The notes beneath the pieces were generated by a model, which searched no databases, was not told the origin of the DNA, and saw only the letters and a list, made by a program, of their open reading frames with translations. The translations under genes were made by a program, and so were the position numbers. A stretch of DNA of 6,946 nucleotides from the NCBI GenBank assembly GCA_900547135.1, contig URFJ01000103.1, positions 1 to 6,946 of the forward strand. Reading direction: 5' to 3'. Source of the DNA: an uncultured Eubacteriales bacterium (GTDB lineage Bacteria > Bacillota > Clostridia > Christensenellales > CAG-138). Positions 1 to 6,127 of the stretch are shown one piece after another. Each line of letters begins with the position of its first letter. Positions within the stretch are counted from its first letter, which is position 1.

Positions 1-535
1 GGCACCGGCCTGAATACGATATGCACATCGCGCCATGCACGAACGCTTCCAGTTCAAGCGTTTGTGGAAGCAAGTCCCGCATACATTTAATTTCGGCTAG
101 ACTGAGTTCTCTGGCGAGGATAATGCGGGTAAGCCCCTGTTCGTGCCAAAAGCGCGCAGCTCTGTAGTTGAGCGTGTTGGCCTGGGTGCTAAGGTGAAGT
201 TTCATAGCCGGAACCTCCTCCCGCATAACCGCAAGCACGCCTGCATCGTTCAAAATTATCGCGTCCGCACCGGCCGCCTCTATCTCCTTAGCTATAATAG
301 GGAGGGAGTCTATGTCGTCGTTCCTCGCAAACGCATTACACGCAACGTAAACGCGCTTTCCAAGCTTGTGCGCAAATTTGCATGCGTCTTCAAGCTCAGT
401 AGCCGTAAAATTATCTGCAAAGTTTCTTAGGCTCATGGAAGTGGCGCCGACATAACAGGCGTCGGCGCCGTATCTGAATGCGGTTTTCAGCCGCTCCATG
501 TTCCCCGCTGGAGCCAATAGTTCTGGTAAATGCAT
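1..535 (-). CDS. U32-family protein (peptidase U32 / TrhP-RlhA-like), N-terminal part, cut by window edge
   Basis: The first 178 residues of a U32-family protein are present; the rest lies beyond the left edge. Despite the name 'peptidase U32', characterised members such as E. coli TrhP (YegQ) and RlhA, and B. subtilis YrrN/YrrO, are RNA hydroxylation factors acting on tRNA U34 or 23S rRNA. Visible marks are the N-terminal PELLAPAGN (residues 4-12), YGADACYVG (22-30), LSTQANTLN (115-123) and the family signature ExFxxGAMCxxxxGxC at residues 163-178, with C171 and C178 among the conserved cysteines expected to bind an iron-sulfur cluster. The ATG at 535 is preceded by GGAAGGG at a 7-base spacing, and the frame is closed by a stop just upstream at 557-559. 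It follows mltG by 34 bases, like the B. subtilis mltG (yrrL) to yrrN-yrrO neighbourhood but without an intervening methyltransferase gene. The family is clear; the RNA target is inferred. Confidence 0.92.
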   Translation of the reverse strand, partial: MHLPELLAPAGNMERLKTAFRYGADACYVGATSMSLRNFADNFTATELEDACKFAHKLGKRVYVACNAFARNDDIDSLPIIAKEIEAAGADAIILNDAGVLAVMREEVPAMKLHLSTQANTLNYRAARFWHEQGLTRIILARELSLAEIKCMRDLLPQTLELEAFVHGAMCISYSGRC

Positions 536-569
536 AAGCTTGCCCTTCCGCTGACTTTATACCTACAGC

Positions 570-1697
570 CTACCACTGCGGGCTATATGTCTCCACATTT
601 TTATTGTGCTCCTGTAGCGTTTCTGCAAAAACGAGCTCGCCGGTCTTTGAATCCTTAAGGCAGAAATAATAGTATTTGTCCAAACATGATTCATCCGGAT
701 ATAGAACCGCCCTTATGGCATTGTGGCCAGGATTCGTTATGGGTCCCAGGGGGATTCCCTTATGCATATATGTATTGTACAGAGACGGGTGCTGCTTTTC
801 AATCTCATCAAAAAGCAGTACGTTTTTATTCAATATATATCTCAGCGGCGCGTCCGACTGAAGCATCATATCTGCTTTAAGCCTATTATGGAATACAGCG
901 GATACTTTAGCAAAATCGTTCGTCTTCGCCTCACGCTCCACAAGGGATGCAATCGTAACTACTTCGTCCATAGTAAGACCAAGCTCCTCGGCACGTTCTG
1001 AATAACCTACGTTGAATACCTCTAGGAACCTGACCAGCATCTTGTTTATTATGACATCAGGAGTTGAATCCGAGTATATCTCATATGTATCGGGGAACAG
1101 ATAACCTTCAAGCTTATATTTTCTGGCCTCGCTGGGATTATCCTCAATAGCGGCGATAAACGCAAAATCCATAAACGCCTCTCCGGTTTTGCATAACTCG
1201 TAAAACTCTTCCGGGCTTTCAAGCACGCCAAGCAGAACAAGCTGCTCGCCGATTGTCTTTACATCCGTTCCTTCAGTAACCCTTAGGTCTATAGTTTTCC
1301 TGGGCGGATTTCCGGTGCACATAATATCTACCATCTGCGCAATATCCATGTTTTTTGAAAGGATATACGTACCCGATCTAAGGCTTGACGACTTTCCCAT
1401 AAAATCAACATACACCTTAAAAACCGCCTTGTTATTTATAAGCCCTTCTTCATATAGAACTTTTCCTATATATGAAGCGCCATAGCCGCTCGGAATGGTT
1501 ATTTCGATTGGGTTTGCGTCACCTTCATCTATTGGAAGCAGGAACTTTTCATACAAGGTCTTGCCAATCAGGTAAACCCCGCCCAAAGCTATTGTCAGGC
1601 TTAGTATAACCACCAAAACGGGGCGGACTATCCTCCAGACCATTCTTAACTTTTTCTGCCTCTCTTTAGCCCTTCGTGCTCTGATATCGTCTTCCAT
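570..1697 (-). CDS. mltG: Endolytic transglycosylase MltG (YceG/YrrL family)
   Basis: A 375-residue membrane-anchored lytic transglycosylase that cleaves nascent peptidoglycan strands at the outer face of the membrane and sets glycan length. Residues 1-20 are basic and cytoplasmic, and residues 23-46 form one transmembrane segment. A LysM-like region follows (about 65-130), then the catalytic domain (about 140-375). Catalytic-domain marks are EGYLFPDTY (197-205), ASLVEREA (250-257), in which E254 aligns with the catalytic glutamate of E. coli MltG (E218), HNRL (270-273), LQSD (279-282), GIPLGPITNPG (314-324) and the C-terminal EHN (363-365). Length fits the family. The commonly seen LQSDP motif reads LQSDA here, a mild change. 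The ATG at 1697 has an AGGTG 8 bases upstream, next to the stop of the YlbF-family gene (15-base gap), so coupling in one transcript is likely. Confidence 0.96.
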   Translation of the reverse strand: MEDDIRARRAKERQKKLRMVWRIVRPVLVVILSLTIALGGVYLIGKTLYEKFLLPIDEGDANPIEITIPSGYGASYIGKVLYEEGLINNKAVFKVYVDFMGKSSSLRSGTYILSKNMDIAQMVDIMCTGNPPRKTIDLRVTEGTDVKTIGEQLVLLGVLESPEEFYELCKTGEAFMDFAFIAAIEDNPSEARKYKLEGYLFPDTYEIYSDSTPDVIINKMLVRFLEVFNVGYSERAEELGLTMDEVVTIASLVEREAKTNDFAKVSAVFHNRLKADMMLQSDAPLRYILNKNVLLFDEIEKQHPSLYNTYMHKGIPLGPITNPGHNAIRAVLYPDESCLDKYYYFCLKDSKTGELVFAETLQEHNKNVETYSPQW

Positions 1698-1712
1698 GCC
1701 TCATACACCTCA

Positions 1713-2066
1713 TCATTCGCTAGTGTCCAGTCCAGAATCAATGTCTATAGCCTTATTTAAGGTCTCATAGACATATGCCATCAGTGTAGTAATCCTGTAC
1801 TCGGCTATCAGGTAAGCCGACGCGTCCGCATTCATTCCAAGAAGCCCCGAGACCTGGCGAAGTTGTTCTGAAATCTCGCTGTCCTCCTTGCCAAGCACCA
1901 TGTTGGCCTGCGCCTTTGCCCTAAGTGAGTTGTATTTTTTAATAAGCCCGCATGTAGTATCATTTTCCATAGCGCGTTCTTTAGCGGACAGATAGGTTGC
2001 GTAATCTTCGCTCTCACTCAGCAGTTTTGCTAGTTCCTGGGTCTTCTCCTGAATTTTTTCAAACAT
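1713..2066 (-). CDS. YlbF/YmcA-family (Com_YlbF) helical protein
   Basis: A 117-residue, charged, mostly helical cytoplasmic protein resembling the Com_YlbF family. In B. subtilis YlbF and YmcA form, with YaaT, a complex that modulates RNase Y-dependent mRNA processing and affects competence, sporulation and biofilm formation. Helical segments with heptad-like spacing are visible at about 2-17, 22-35, 38-60 and 62-72, and the C-terminal AEYRITTLMAYVYETLNKAI (89-108) is typical of the family. Only one cysteine (C39) is present, so this protein alone is unlikely to hold the iron-sulfur cluster reported for the B. subtilis complex. The ATG at 2066 has GGAGGC at an 8-base spacing. Lying 17 bases after RNase J, it fits a role in RNA turnover, but the partner is an inference; it may be a paralogue rather than the true YlbF orthologue. 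Confidence 0.85.
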   Translation of the reverse strand: MFEKIQEKTQELAKLLSESEDYATYLSAKERAMENDTTCGLIKKYNSLRAKAQANMVLGKEDSEISEQLRQVSGLLGMNADASAYLIAEYRITTLMAYVYETLNKAIDIDSGLDTSE

Positions 2067-2083
2067 TTTAATACGCCTCCATT

Positions 2084-3739
2084 TTAGTCTATTTCCACAA
2101 TGATCGGCAGTATCATCGGTGTTCTCCTAGTTTTGGAATAAAGATAATCCTTAAGAGCGTTTCTTATTCCGTTTTTGATCTGAGACCATTCCGATTTGCC
2201 GGCTTCCTTAAACTGCATCGCTACATTTTTGGCAACGTTTCTCGCGTCCTGTATGAGCTCCTCTGAACCTCTAACATATACAAACCCTCTTGACAGGATT
2301 TCCGGTTCAGTTACAAGTTCCCCTGTACTTTTTTTCAACACGATTACCACCGTAAACAGACCGTCTTGGGACAATAACCTTCTATCCCTTAGCACGACAT
2401 TGCCTATATCGCCTACCCCCAAGCCATCTATCAACACACTGCCGCTTGGAACCGTTCCGGTTAGCTTAGCCTCCTCCTTTGAAATTTCTAAAACATCACC
2501 CGCACTCATTACAAACGTGTTTTCAGTCTTAACCCCCATCTCCTCGGCCAAATCCGCATGCTGGTATAGGTGTCTAGGCTCTCCATGAACTGGTATGAAG
2601 TATTTAGGCTTGACCAGCGCGAGCATCAGGCGCAGTTCCTCCCTGCGGGCGTGTCCCGAAACGTGTACGTCTGCCAGGGAATCGTATACCACCTTTGCAC
2701 CCCGCTTAAAAAGCTGGTTTATCACTCGTGCTACGCCCTTCTCATTTCCAGGTATGGCCGAAGCAGAAATAATTACCGTATCGCCTTCTCCAACATTAAG
2801 ACGGTGCGATGCGTTAGCCATCCTAAACAGACCGCTCATGGGTTCGCCCTGGCTGCCAGTAGTTATTACGCATACCCGTTCGTCAGGATAATCCTTAAGC
2901 CTGTCAACATCCACAATGCTGCTTTCAGGAATGTGGAGATACCCCATATTCATGGCCATTCTTGCTATTGTCACCATGCTTCTCCCCTGAAAGCATATTA
3001 CCCGGTTGCGCATCACGGCAACATCCGCAACCTGTTGTATGCGGTAAATATTTGAAGCAAACGAAGCAACAATAATCCTGCCCTTAGCTTTGTCAAAATA
3101 ATGTTCAAAGGTCTTTCCTATTTCTTTTTCTGATTGGGTATATCCAGGCCTTTCTACATTAGTGCTGTCAGACATTAATGCCAGCACACCCTGGGAGCCA
3201 AACCAAGCGAATCTTGCAAGATCCATAGGCTCTCCGTCAATCGGCGTATAATCCAGCTTGAAATCTCCCGTATGTATTATTGTTCCTATAGGACTAGTAA
3301 GAGCTATGGCGACTGCGCCTGCTATTGAATGGCTGGTTTTTATAAATTCCACCTTAAAGCAGCCCAGTTTCACAGAGTCACCTGCTTCAACACAATTTAG
3401 CTGGGCATTTTTTATGTTGTGCTCATCAAGCTTGTGCTTTATCAGGCCTAATGTAAGCTTTGTTCCATATACCGGAACATCAAATATTTTAAGGGCGAAG
3501 GGGATAGCTCCAATATGATCCTCATGCCCATGAGTTACAAGAATGCCGCGAATTCTGTCCGAATTCCGCTCCAGATATGTCATGTCCGGTATTACAAGAT
3601 CTATGCCTAGCTGCTCCTCGTCTGGAAATATCAGCCCGCAGTCTATCAATACCAGATCCTTCCCATACTCAATGGCGGTGATGTTTTTGCCTATTTCACC
3701 TACGCCTCCAAGCGGGATGATCTTAAGTTTATTTGCCAA
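2084..3739 (-). CDS. rnj: Ribonuclease J (metallo-beta-lactamase/beta-CASP family)
   Basis: RNase J is a cytoplasmic zinc-dependent 5'-3' exonuclease and endonuclease central to mRNA decay and rRNA maturation in Firmicutes. Numbered from the TTG start, the protein has 551 residues, close to the usual 555. The metal-binding HGHEDH is at 70-75, further ligand positions are H137 (TSHS), D159 (TGDF) and H385 (PVHGEPRHL). The beta-CASP region carries SDSTNVERPGYT (190-201), ASFASNIYRIQQ (225-236), GSQGEPMSGLFRMA (295-308) and SGHARREEL (361-369). The C-terminal domain ends at about residue 551 in VEID. A longer frame opens at an ATG at 3781, but nothing like a ribosome binding site precedes it, whereas the TTG at 3739 has AGAGAGG at a 6-base spacing and places the conserved LKIIPLGG five residues in, as in other RNase J proteins. 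First gene of a likely operon with the YlbF-family gene, mltG and the U32 gene. Confidence 0.97.
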   Translation of the reverse strand: MANKLKIIPLGGVGEIGKNITAIEYGKDLVLIDCGLIFPDEEQLGIDLVIPDMTYLERNSDRIRGILVTHGHEDHIGAIPFALKIFDVPVYGTKLTLGLIKHKLDEHNIKNAQLNCVEAGDSVKLGCFKVEFIKTSHSIAGAVAIALTSPIGTIIHTGDFKLDYTPIDGEPMDLARFAWFGSQGVLALMSDSTNVERPGYTQSEKEIGKTFEHYFDKAKGRIIVASFASNIYRIQQVADVAVMRNRVICFQGRSMVTIARMAMNMGYLHIPESSIVDVDRLKDYPDERVCVITTGSQGEPMSGLFRMANASHRLNVGEGDTVIISASAIPGNEKGVARVINQLFKRGAKVVYDSLADVHVSGHARREELRLMLALVKPKYFIPVHGEPRHLYQHADLAEEMGVKTENTFVMSAGDVLEISKEEAKLTGTVPSGSVLIDGLGVGDIGNVVLRDRRLLSQDGLFTVVIVLKKSTGELVTEPEILSRGFVYVRGSEELIQDARNVAKNVAMQFKEAGKSEWSQIKNGIRNALKDYLYSKTRRTPMILPIIVEID

Positions 3740-3752
3740 GTTATACCTCTCT
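3740..3752 (-). promoter_or_regulatory. Ribosome binding site that decides the rnj TTG start
   Basis: AGAGAGG (3746-3752 read on the minus strand) sits six bases before the TTG at 3737-3739. The alternative ATG at 3781 has only AT-rich sequence before it. This supports a TTG-initiated RNase J. Confidence 0.75.
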
Positions 3753-3793
3753 TTCGTAGCTGCCCATTTCAGGACAACCATGATAAATATCAG

Positions 3794-3811
3794 CCGTTTG
3801 ATCTAAAACGG
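3794..3811 (-). repeat. Hairpin in the rnj leader (perfect 6-bp inverted repeat)
   Basis: CCGTTT and AAACGG pair perfectly around a six-base loop about 55-70 bases upstream of the rnj start. On the minus strand no T-run follows, so it is not a terminator for the upstream gene. It would sit in the 5' untranslated leader of rnj if transcription starts further upstream. Its function is not shown by the sequence; a role in transcript stability is possible. The surrounding 3812-3880 is very A/T rich and could hold the rnj promoter, but I could not pair a good -35 with any of the -10-like sequences. Confidence 0.35.
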
Positions 3812-3866
3812 GTTAATTTTAAATTTTTTGCAAGCTTTTAAGCTACCTTTACACAGTATATTTATT

Positions 3867-3966
3867 TTATAATAAGTCGTTCCTATACGTACGCTTACTT
3901 AAATGTGAAAGCACACGCCGGTCGTCAAACATTAAGCGCGGCTGTAAGCCATCACAATTCCTCCTC
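3867..3966 (-). other. Strong ribosome binding site followed by two tiny overlapping reading frames
   Basis: GAGGAGG (3960-3966) overlaps the TGA stop of the upstream gene and stands seven bases before an ATG at 3952. That frame is only MAYSRA and a TAA (3932-3952). The TAA overlaps by one base (TAATG) with a second ATG opening a 21-residue frame, beginning MFDDRRVLSH, that ends at 3867. The near-consensus binding site is better than those of several true genes nearby. The frames are too short to recognise. They may be a leader peptide, the remains of a lost gene, or chance. Confidence 0.25.
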
Positions 3967-4360
3967 AGAATTTTATAAGATAATCCGTCAGCGAATAAAA
4001 ATCCCCTACAACCCTTTCCACTACAGGATGATAATAAAACGAACAGGCCGAGCTTTTGGGGTCAAACTCCTCGCCCGTTTCAGACCATAAAATAATGCGT
4101 TTATTAGACCTAGTAGCAAGCGCAACTCCCAGCTCCGTATGCATGGCGTAACCATCAGGAAGAATGCCTATAAACAATTCCGCATCCCGAACGATGCTTA
4201 CCTCGTTCAGCGCTATTTGGGTCAGTTGTTCAATATCTTCCGGATAGTTTAATCGATTTGCCCAGTCATAAATACACTCATGACTTCTGCGTTCCAGAAA
4301 TATGCACAACTCCTTTATAAGCTCCTCATTTGAGCTCCCTCCGGCGATGTAGAACCTCAT
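3965..4360 (-). CDS. Small nucleoside 2-deoxyribosyltransferase-like protein
   Basis: A 131-residue cytoplasmic protein with the small Rossmann-like layout of the nucleoside 2-deoxyribosyltransferase fold. Seen in order are an N-terminal strand and glycine/serine loop MRFYIAGGSS (1-10), IYDW (30-33), DAELFIGILPDG (59-70), HTELGVAL (74-81) and a strand RIILW (88-92). In classical deoxyribosyltransferases a glutamate in a similar ELG motif is the nucleophile, which here would be E76; D59 may help bind the sugar. It is shorter than classical enzymes (about 150-160 residues) and belongs to a group of Firmicutes proteins mostly without known function, so base exchange, nucleotide hydrolysis or simple nucleotide binding are all possible. 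A TTG-initiated extension to 4432 exists, but ATG at 4360 has AAGGTGG at a 5-base spacing and directly opens the conserved strand. It has its own promoter upstream and is not tightly linked to a partner gene. Confidence 0.75.
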   Translation of the reverse strand: MRFYIAGGSSNEELIKELCIFLERRSHECIYDWANRLNYPEDIEQLTQIALNEVSIVRDAELFIGILPDGYAMHTELGVALATRSNKRIILWSETGEEFDPKSSACSFYYHPVVERVVGDFYSLTDYLIKF

Positions 4361-4456
4361 ATGAACCACCTTAAACTCTTTTACATCTTTTTGCATCGTA
4401 TGTATAATGCCAACCAGACTTTTTAAGACCAATCGGTTATATTTATTAGACTAAAT

Positions 4457-4472
4457 AGCATTCATTATAGCA
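4457..4472 (-). promoter_or_regulatory. Extended -10 promoter for the deoxyribosyltransferase-like gene
   Basis: On the minus strand TGC directly precedes a perfect TATAAT (4464-4469), making TGnTATAAT. The region 17 bases upstream does not resemble TTGACA, as is common for extended -10 promoters. Transcription would begin near 4457, giving a leader of roughly 97 bases. A small palindrome TTAGACTAA (4446-4454) falls just inside the predicted transcript and could be an operator. Confidence 0.55.
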
Positions 4473-4505
4473 TATCGACGCATTCCGTAGCATACCACGC
4501 AATGG

Positions 4506-4620
4506 TTGTAGTAGTCAACCTATTACTAATTGGCATGATATAGTATGATATATATCTCTACGTTTCAAACTAAACAGCGAGGTAAATAGCAATTAGCATT
4601 TAAGTTTGAATCTACTACAA
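4506..4620. repeat. Nested inverted repeats in the non-coding stretch
   Basis: An outer pair TTGTAGTAG (4506-4514) and CTACTACAA (4612-4620) matches perfectly over nine bases. Inside it lies TTCAAACT (4564-4571) with AGTTTGAA (4603-4610), perfect over eight bases and extendable by three more with a one-base bulge. A third complementary pair, CTAATTG (4526-4532) with CAATTAG (4590-4596), would cross the inner stem and so give either an alternative fold or a pseudoknot. A short GGTTG/CAACC repeat (4504-4508, 4516-4520) overlaps the outer left arm. No protein frame is visible here. The stretch is A/T rich, so some of this pairing may be chance. Confidence 0.45.
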
Positions 4621-4645
4621 AAAATTCACCATTCGGTGCTTTTTT
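4563..4645 (+). ncRNA. Candidate small plus-strand RNA ending at a terminator
   Basis: A possible -35 TTGGCA (4530-4535) stands 17 bases before a weak -10 TATCTC (4553-4558), pointing to a start near 4563. The transcript of about 80 bases would begin with the long stem-loop at 4564-4610 and end in the CACC/GGTG hairpin and T-run at 4627-4645. It would face the end of the rnf operon and point away from the small gene on the left. The promoter is weak and nothing known is recognised, so this is a hypothesis. Confidence 0.2.
4619..4645. terminator. Possible bidirectional terminator
   Basis: A six-base A-run (4619-4624) and a six-base T-run (4640-4645) flank a small hairpin with stem CACC/GGTG (4627-4630, 4635-4638) and a four-base loop. 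The arrangement can work in either direction: for a plus-strand small RNA, or as a second stop for the rnf operon after the one at 4691-4722. The GC-rich stem is only four pairs, so strength is uncertain. Confidence 0.45.
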
Positions 4646-4690
4646 GCTCTATTACCCCTCCTAAATATTAACGATAACGTCACTCTCTAT

Positions 4691-4722
4691 TAAAACAAAT
4701 CAGGCGCAGAAGTCCGCGCCTG
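4691..4722 (-). terminator. Rho-independent terminator of the rnf operon
   Basis: CAGGCGC (4701-4707) and GCGCCTG (4716-4722) form a perfect seven-pair stem with an eight-base loop. On the minus strand the stem is followed by ATTTGTTTTA (4691-4700). It begins ten bases after the rnfB stop, the expected place for the end of an rnfCDGEAB operon. Confidence 0.8.
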
Positions 4723-4732
4723 CATTAGTATC

Positions 4733-5527
4733 TCAATAGATTGATATACATCCTCTTGGACATACCTTTGCGCATTCTCCACACCTAGTACATTTATCGT
4801 TATCAATCCTAGCATATCCGCCCTCAACCTTTATTGCGCCGTATTTGCACTCTTTTTCACAACGCTTACAGGCAATGCATGCCTTCATACACGACTGTAC
4901 CGCCGCCCTGCCCACCTCCGCGTTACGGCAACTTACAACAACGCTTTCATCAGCAGGCATAAGCGCTATCGCATTGCGTGGGCAGTATTTGATGCAGGCT
5001 CCGCATCCCTTACAAAGTTTCGGGTCAATATATGCCACCCCATCCTTAATTGAAAAAGCTCCAAAAACGCATTTCTCAATGCAGTCGCCCAAACCCAAGC
5101 ATGCATACATGCACATTTTGGGGCCTCCAGCAAGTCCAGCCGCTGCCCGACAGCTCTTAATGCCATCGTATTCGTACCGTTGTTTTGCTACGCCGTCCGT
5201 TCCTAGGCAGAGTACGCGTCCCACCATAGCCGAGCCGGCTTCAACGCTTATGCCCATTATTTCTCCTATGGCCTTAGACGCTTTATCTCCTCCAGGAGGA
5301 CACCCGTTTGCTTTTGCATAGCCCGCTACAACAGCTTCGGCAAACGCATCGCAGCCCGCAAAGCCGCAGGCCCCGCAGTTTGCTCCGCCAAGGCATGCAC
5401 GTATCGCCTCTACCCTGGGATCGGTTTTAACAGCAAACTTTTTGTCCGCAATGCCCAATACCACTCCAAATATTATTCCCAGCGCTCCTAATACGCCCAG
5501 CGCCAATAGAATTGCATTAACTTCCAT
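4733..5527 (-). CDS. rnfB: Rnf complex iron-sulfur subunit RnfB
   Basis: RnfB is the membrane-anchored, cytoplasm-facing subunit that takes electrons from ferredoxin into the Rnf complex. This copy has 264 residues. One transmembrane anchor spans about 5-26. The Fes domain follows with C51, C54, C59 and C76 in NCGACGFAGC and CPPGG. Ferredoxin-type groups then appear: C126/C139/C143/C149/C153; C172/C175/C178/C182 (CxxCxxCxxxCP); C213/C217/C220/C223/C227; and C246/C249/C252/C256. I count 26 cysteines in all, enough for about six [4Fe-4S] clusters, which matches the cysteine-rich clostridial form rather than the shorter proteobacterial one. The ATG at 5527 has GGAGGTG at a 7-base spacing, 16 bases after rnfA. 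It is the last gene of the operon, followed by a strong terminator. Confidence 0.97.
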   Translation of the reverse strand: MEVNAILLALGVLGALGIIFGVVLGIADKKFAVKTDPRVEAIRACLGGANCGACGFAGCDAFAEAVVAGYAKANGCPPGGDKASKAIGEIMGISVEAGSAMVGRVLCLGTDGVAKQRYEYDGIKSCRAAAGLAGGPKMCMYACLGLGDCIEKCVFGAFSIKDGVAYIDPKLCKGCGACIKYCPRNAIALMPADESVVVSCRNAEVGRAAVQSCMKACIACKRCEKECKYGAIKVEGGYARIDNDKCTRCGECAKVCPRGCISIY

Positions 5528-5543
5528 TTATCAGCACCTCCGC

Positions 5544-6125
5544 CTATGCCAAGCCCGAAAAGCCCAAAAACGCTACGCTCATGAGTCCCGCCGTTATTAA
5601 TGATATGGGAAACCCCTTCAAGCATTTAGGTATGTTGGAGTTTTCAAGGCGTTCCCTAACTCCTGCCATAAGGACTATAGCAAGCAAAAAGCCCAATGCG
5701 CTGAAGACGCCGTTAAAAACTGAGTATACTAACCCATATGAATTGTTTATATTCAAAATTGTAACTCCTAGAACCGCACAGTTAGTAGTAATCAGCGGAA
5801 GGTATATTCCGAGGCTTTTATACAGCGTAGGGCTTGATTTTTTTATAAACATCTCTACAAACTGGACAAGACTTGCAATTATTAATATAAAGCAAATCGT
5901 GTTAAGGTATGTAAGCTCCAGTGCCGCAAGCAGCTGTGATACGGCCCAGGTAAACAGCGAAGCCAGCGCCATAACAAAAGTAACTGCAACTCCCATTCCA
6001 AACGCCGTTTCAACTTTGCTTGACACCCCAAGAAACGGACAGATTCCAAGGAAGCGTGAAAAGATAAAATTATTTGTCAGTACGCAGCTGACCATGAAAA
6101 GCAGGAATTTGCTCATTTCTCCCAT
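5544..6125 (-). CDS. rnfA: Rnf complex membrane subunit RnfA
   Basis: RnfA is one of two related integral membrane subunits (RnfA and RnfE, homologous to NqrE and NqrD) that form the core of the Rnf ion pump. This copy has 193 residues and six hydrophobic membrane segments arranged as two inverted halves. The half-motifs are SRFLGICPFLGVS (23-35), with C29, and TTNCAVLGV (113-121), with C116; in the family these cysteines help hold an iron-sulfur cluster between RnfA and RnfE in the middle of the membrane. GVRERLE (155-161) is also typical. The ATG at 6125 has GGAGGT at a 6-base spacing, located inside the last codons of rnfE, and only two bases separate the genes, so translation is probably coupled. 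A second ATG three codons later is spaced too far from the binding site. Confidence 0.97.
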   Translation of the reverse strand: MGEMSKFLLFMVSCVLTNNFIFSRFLGICPFLGVSSKVETAFGMGVAVTFVMALASLFTWAVSQLLAALELTYLNTICFILIIASLVQFVEMFIKKSSPTLYKSLGIYLPLITTNCAVLGVTILNINNSYGLVYSVFNGVFSALGFLLAIVLMAGVRERLENSNIPKCLKGFPISLITAGLMSVAFLGFSGLA

Positions 6126-6127
6126 TT

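Noticed and set aside
143..430. Plus-strand open frame of 95 codons near the left edge
   Set aside because: The minus strand here encodes a clear U32-family protein up to the window edge, with the family signature intact.
2570..3055. Plus-strand open frame of 161 codons
   Set aside because: It is fully antisense to the conserved beta-CASP part of RNase J and shows no recognisable protein features.
3835..3846. AGCTTTTAAGCT inverted repeat as a terminator
   Set aside because: The loop would be only two bases and no T-run follows on either strand in a suitable place.
4361..4432. N-terminal extension of the deoxyribosyltransferase-like protein from a TTG at 4432
   Set aside because: No binding site precedes the TTG, while the ATG at 4360 has AAGGTGG at the right distance and opens the conserved first strand.
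4630..4662. AGGAGGGG on the minus strand at 4655-4662, resembling a ribosome binding site
   Set aside because: The nearest ATG is more than 20 bases away and opens a frame of only five codons, so no gene follows.
4845..5321. Plus-strand open frame of 158 codons
   Set aside because: It is antisense to rnfB and arises from the cysteine- and alanine-rich codons of that gene.
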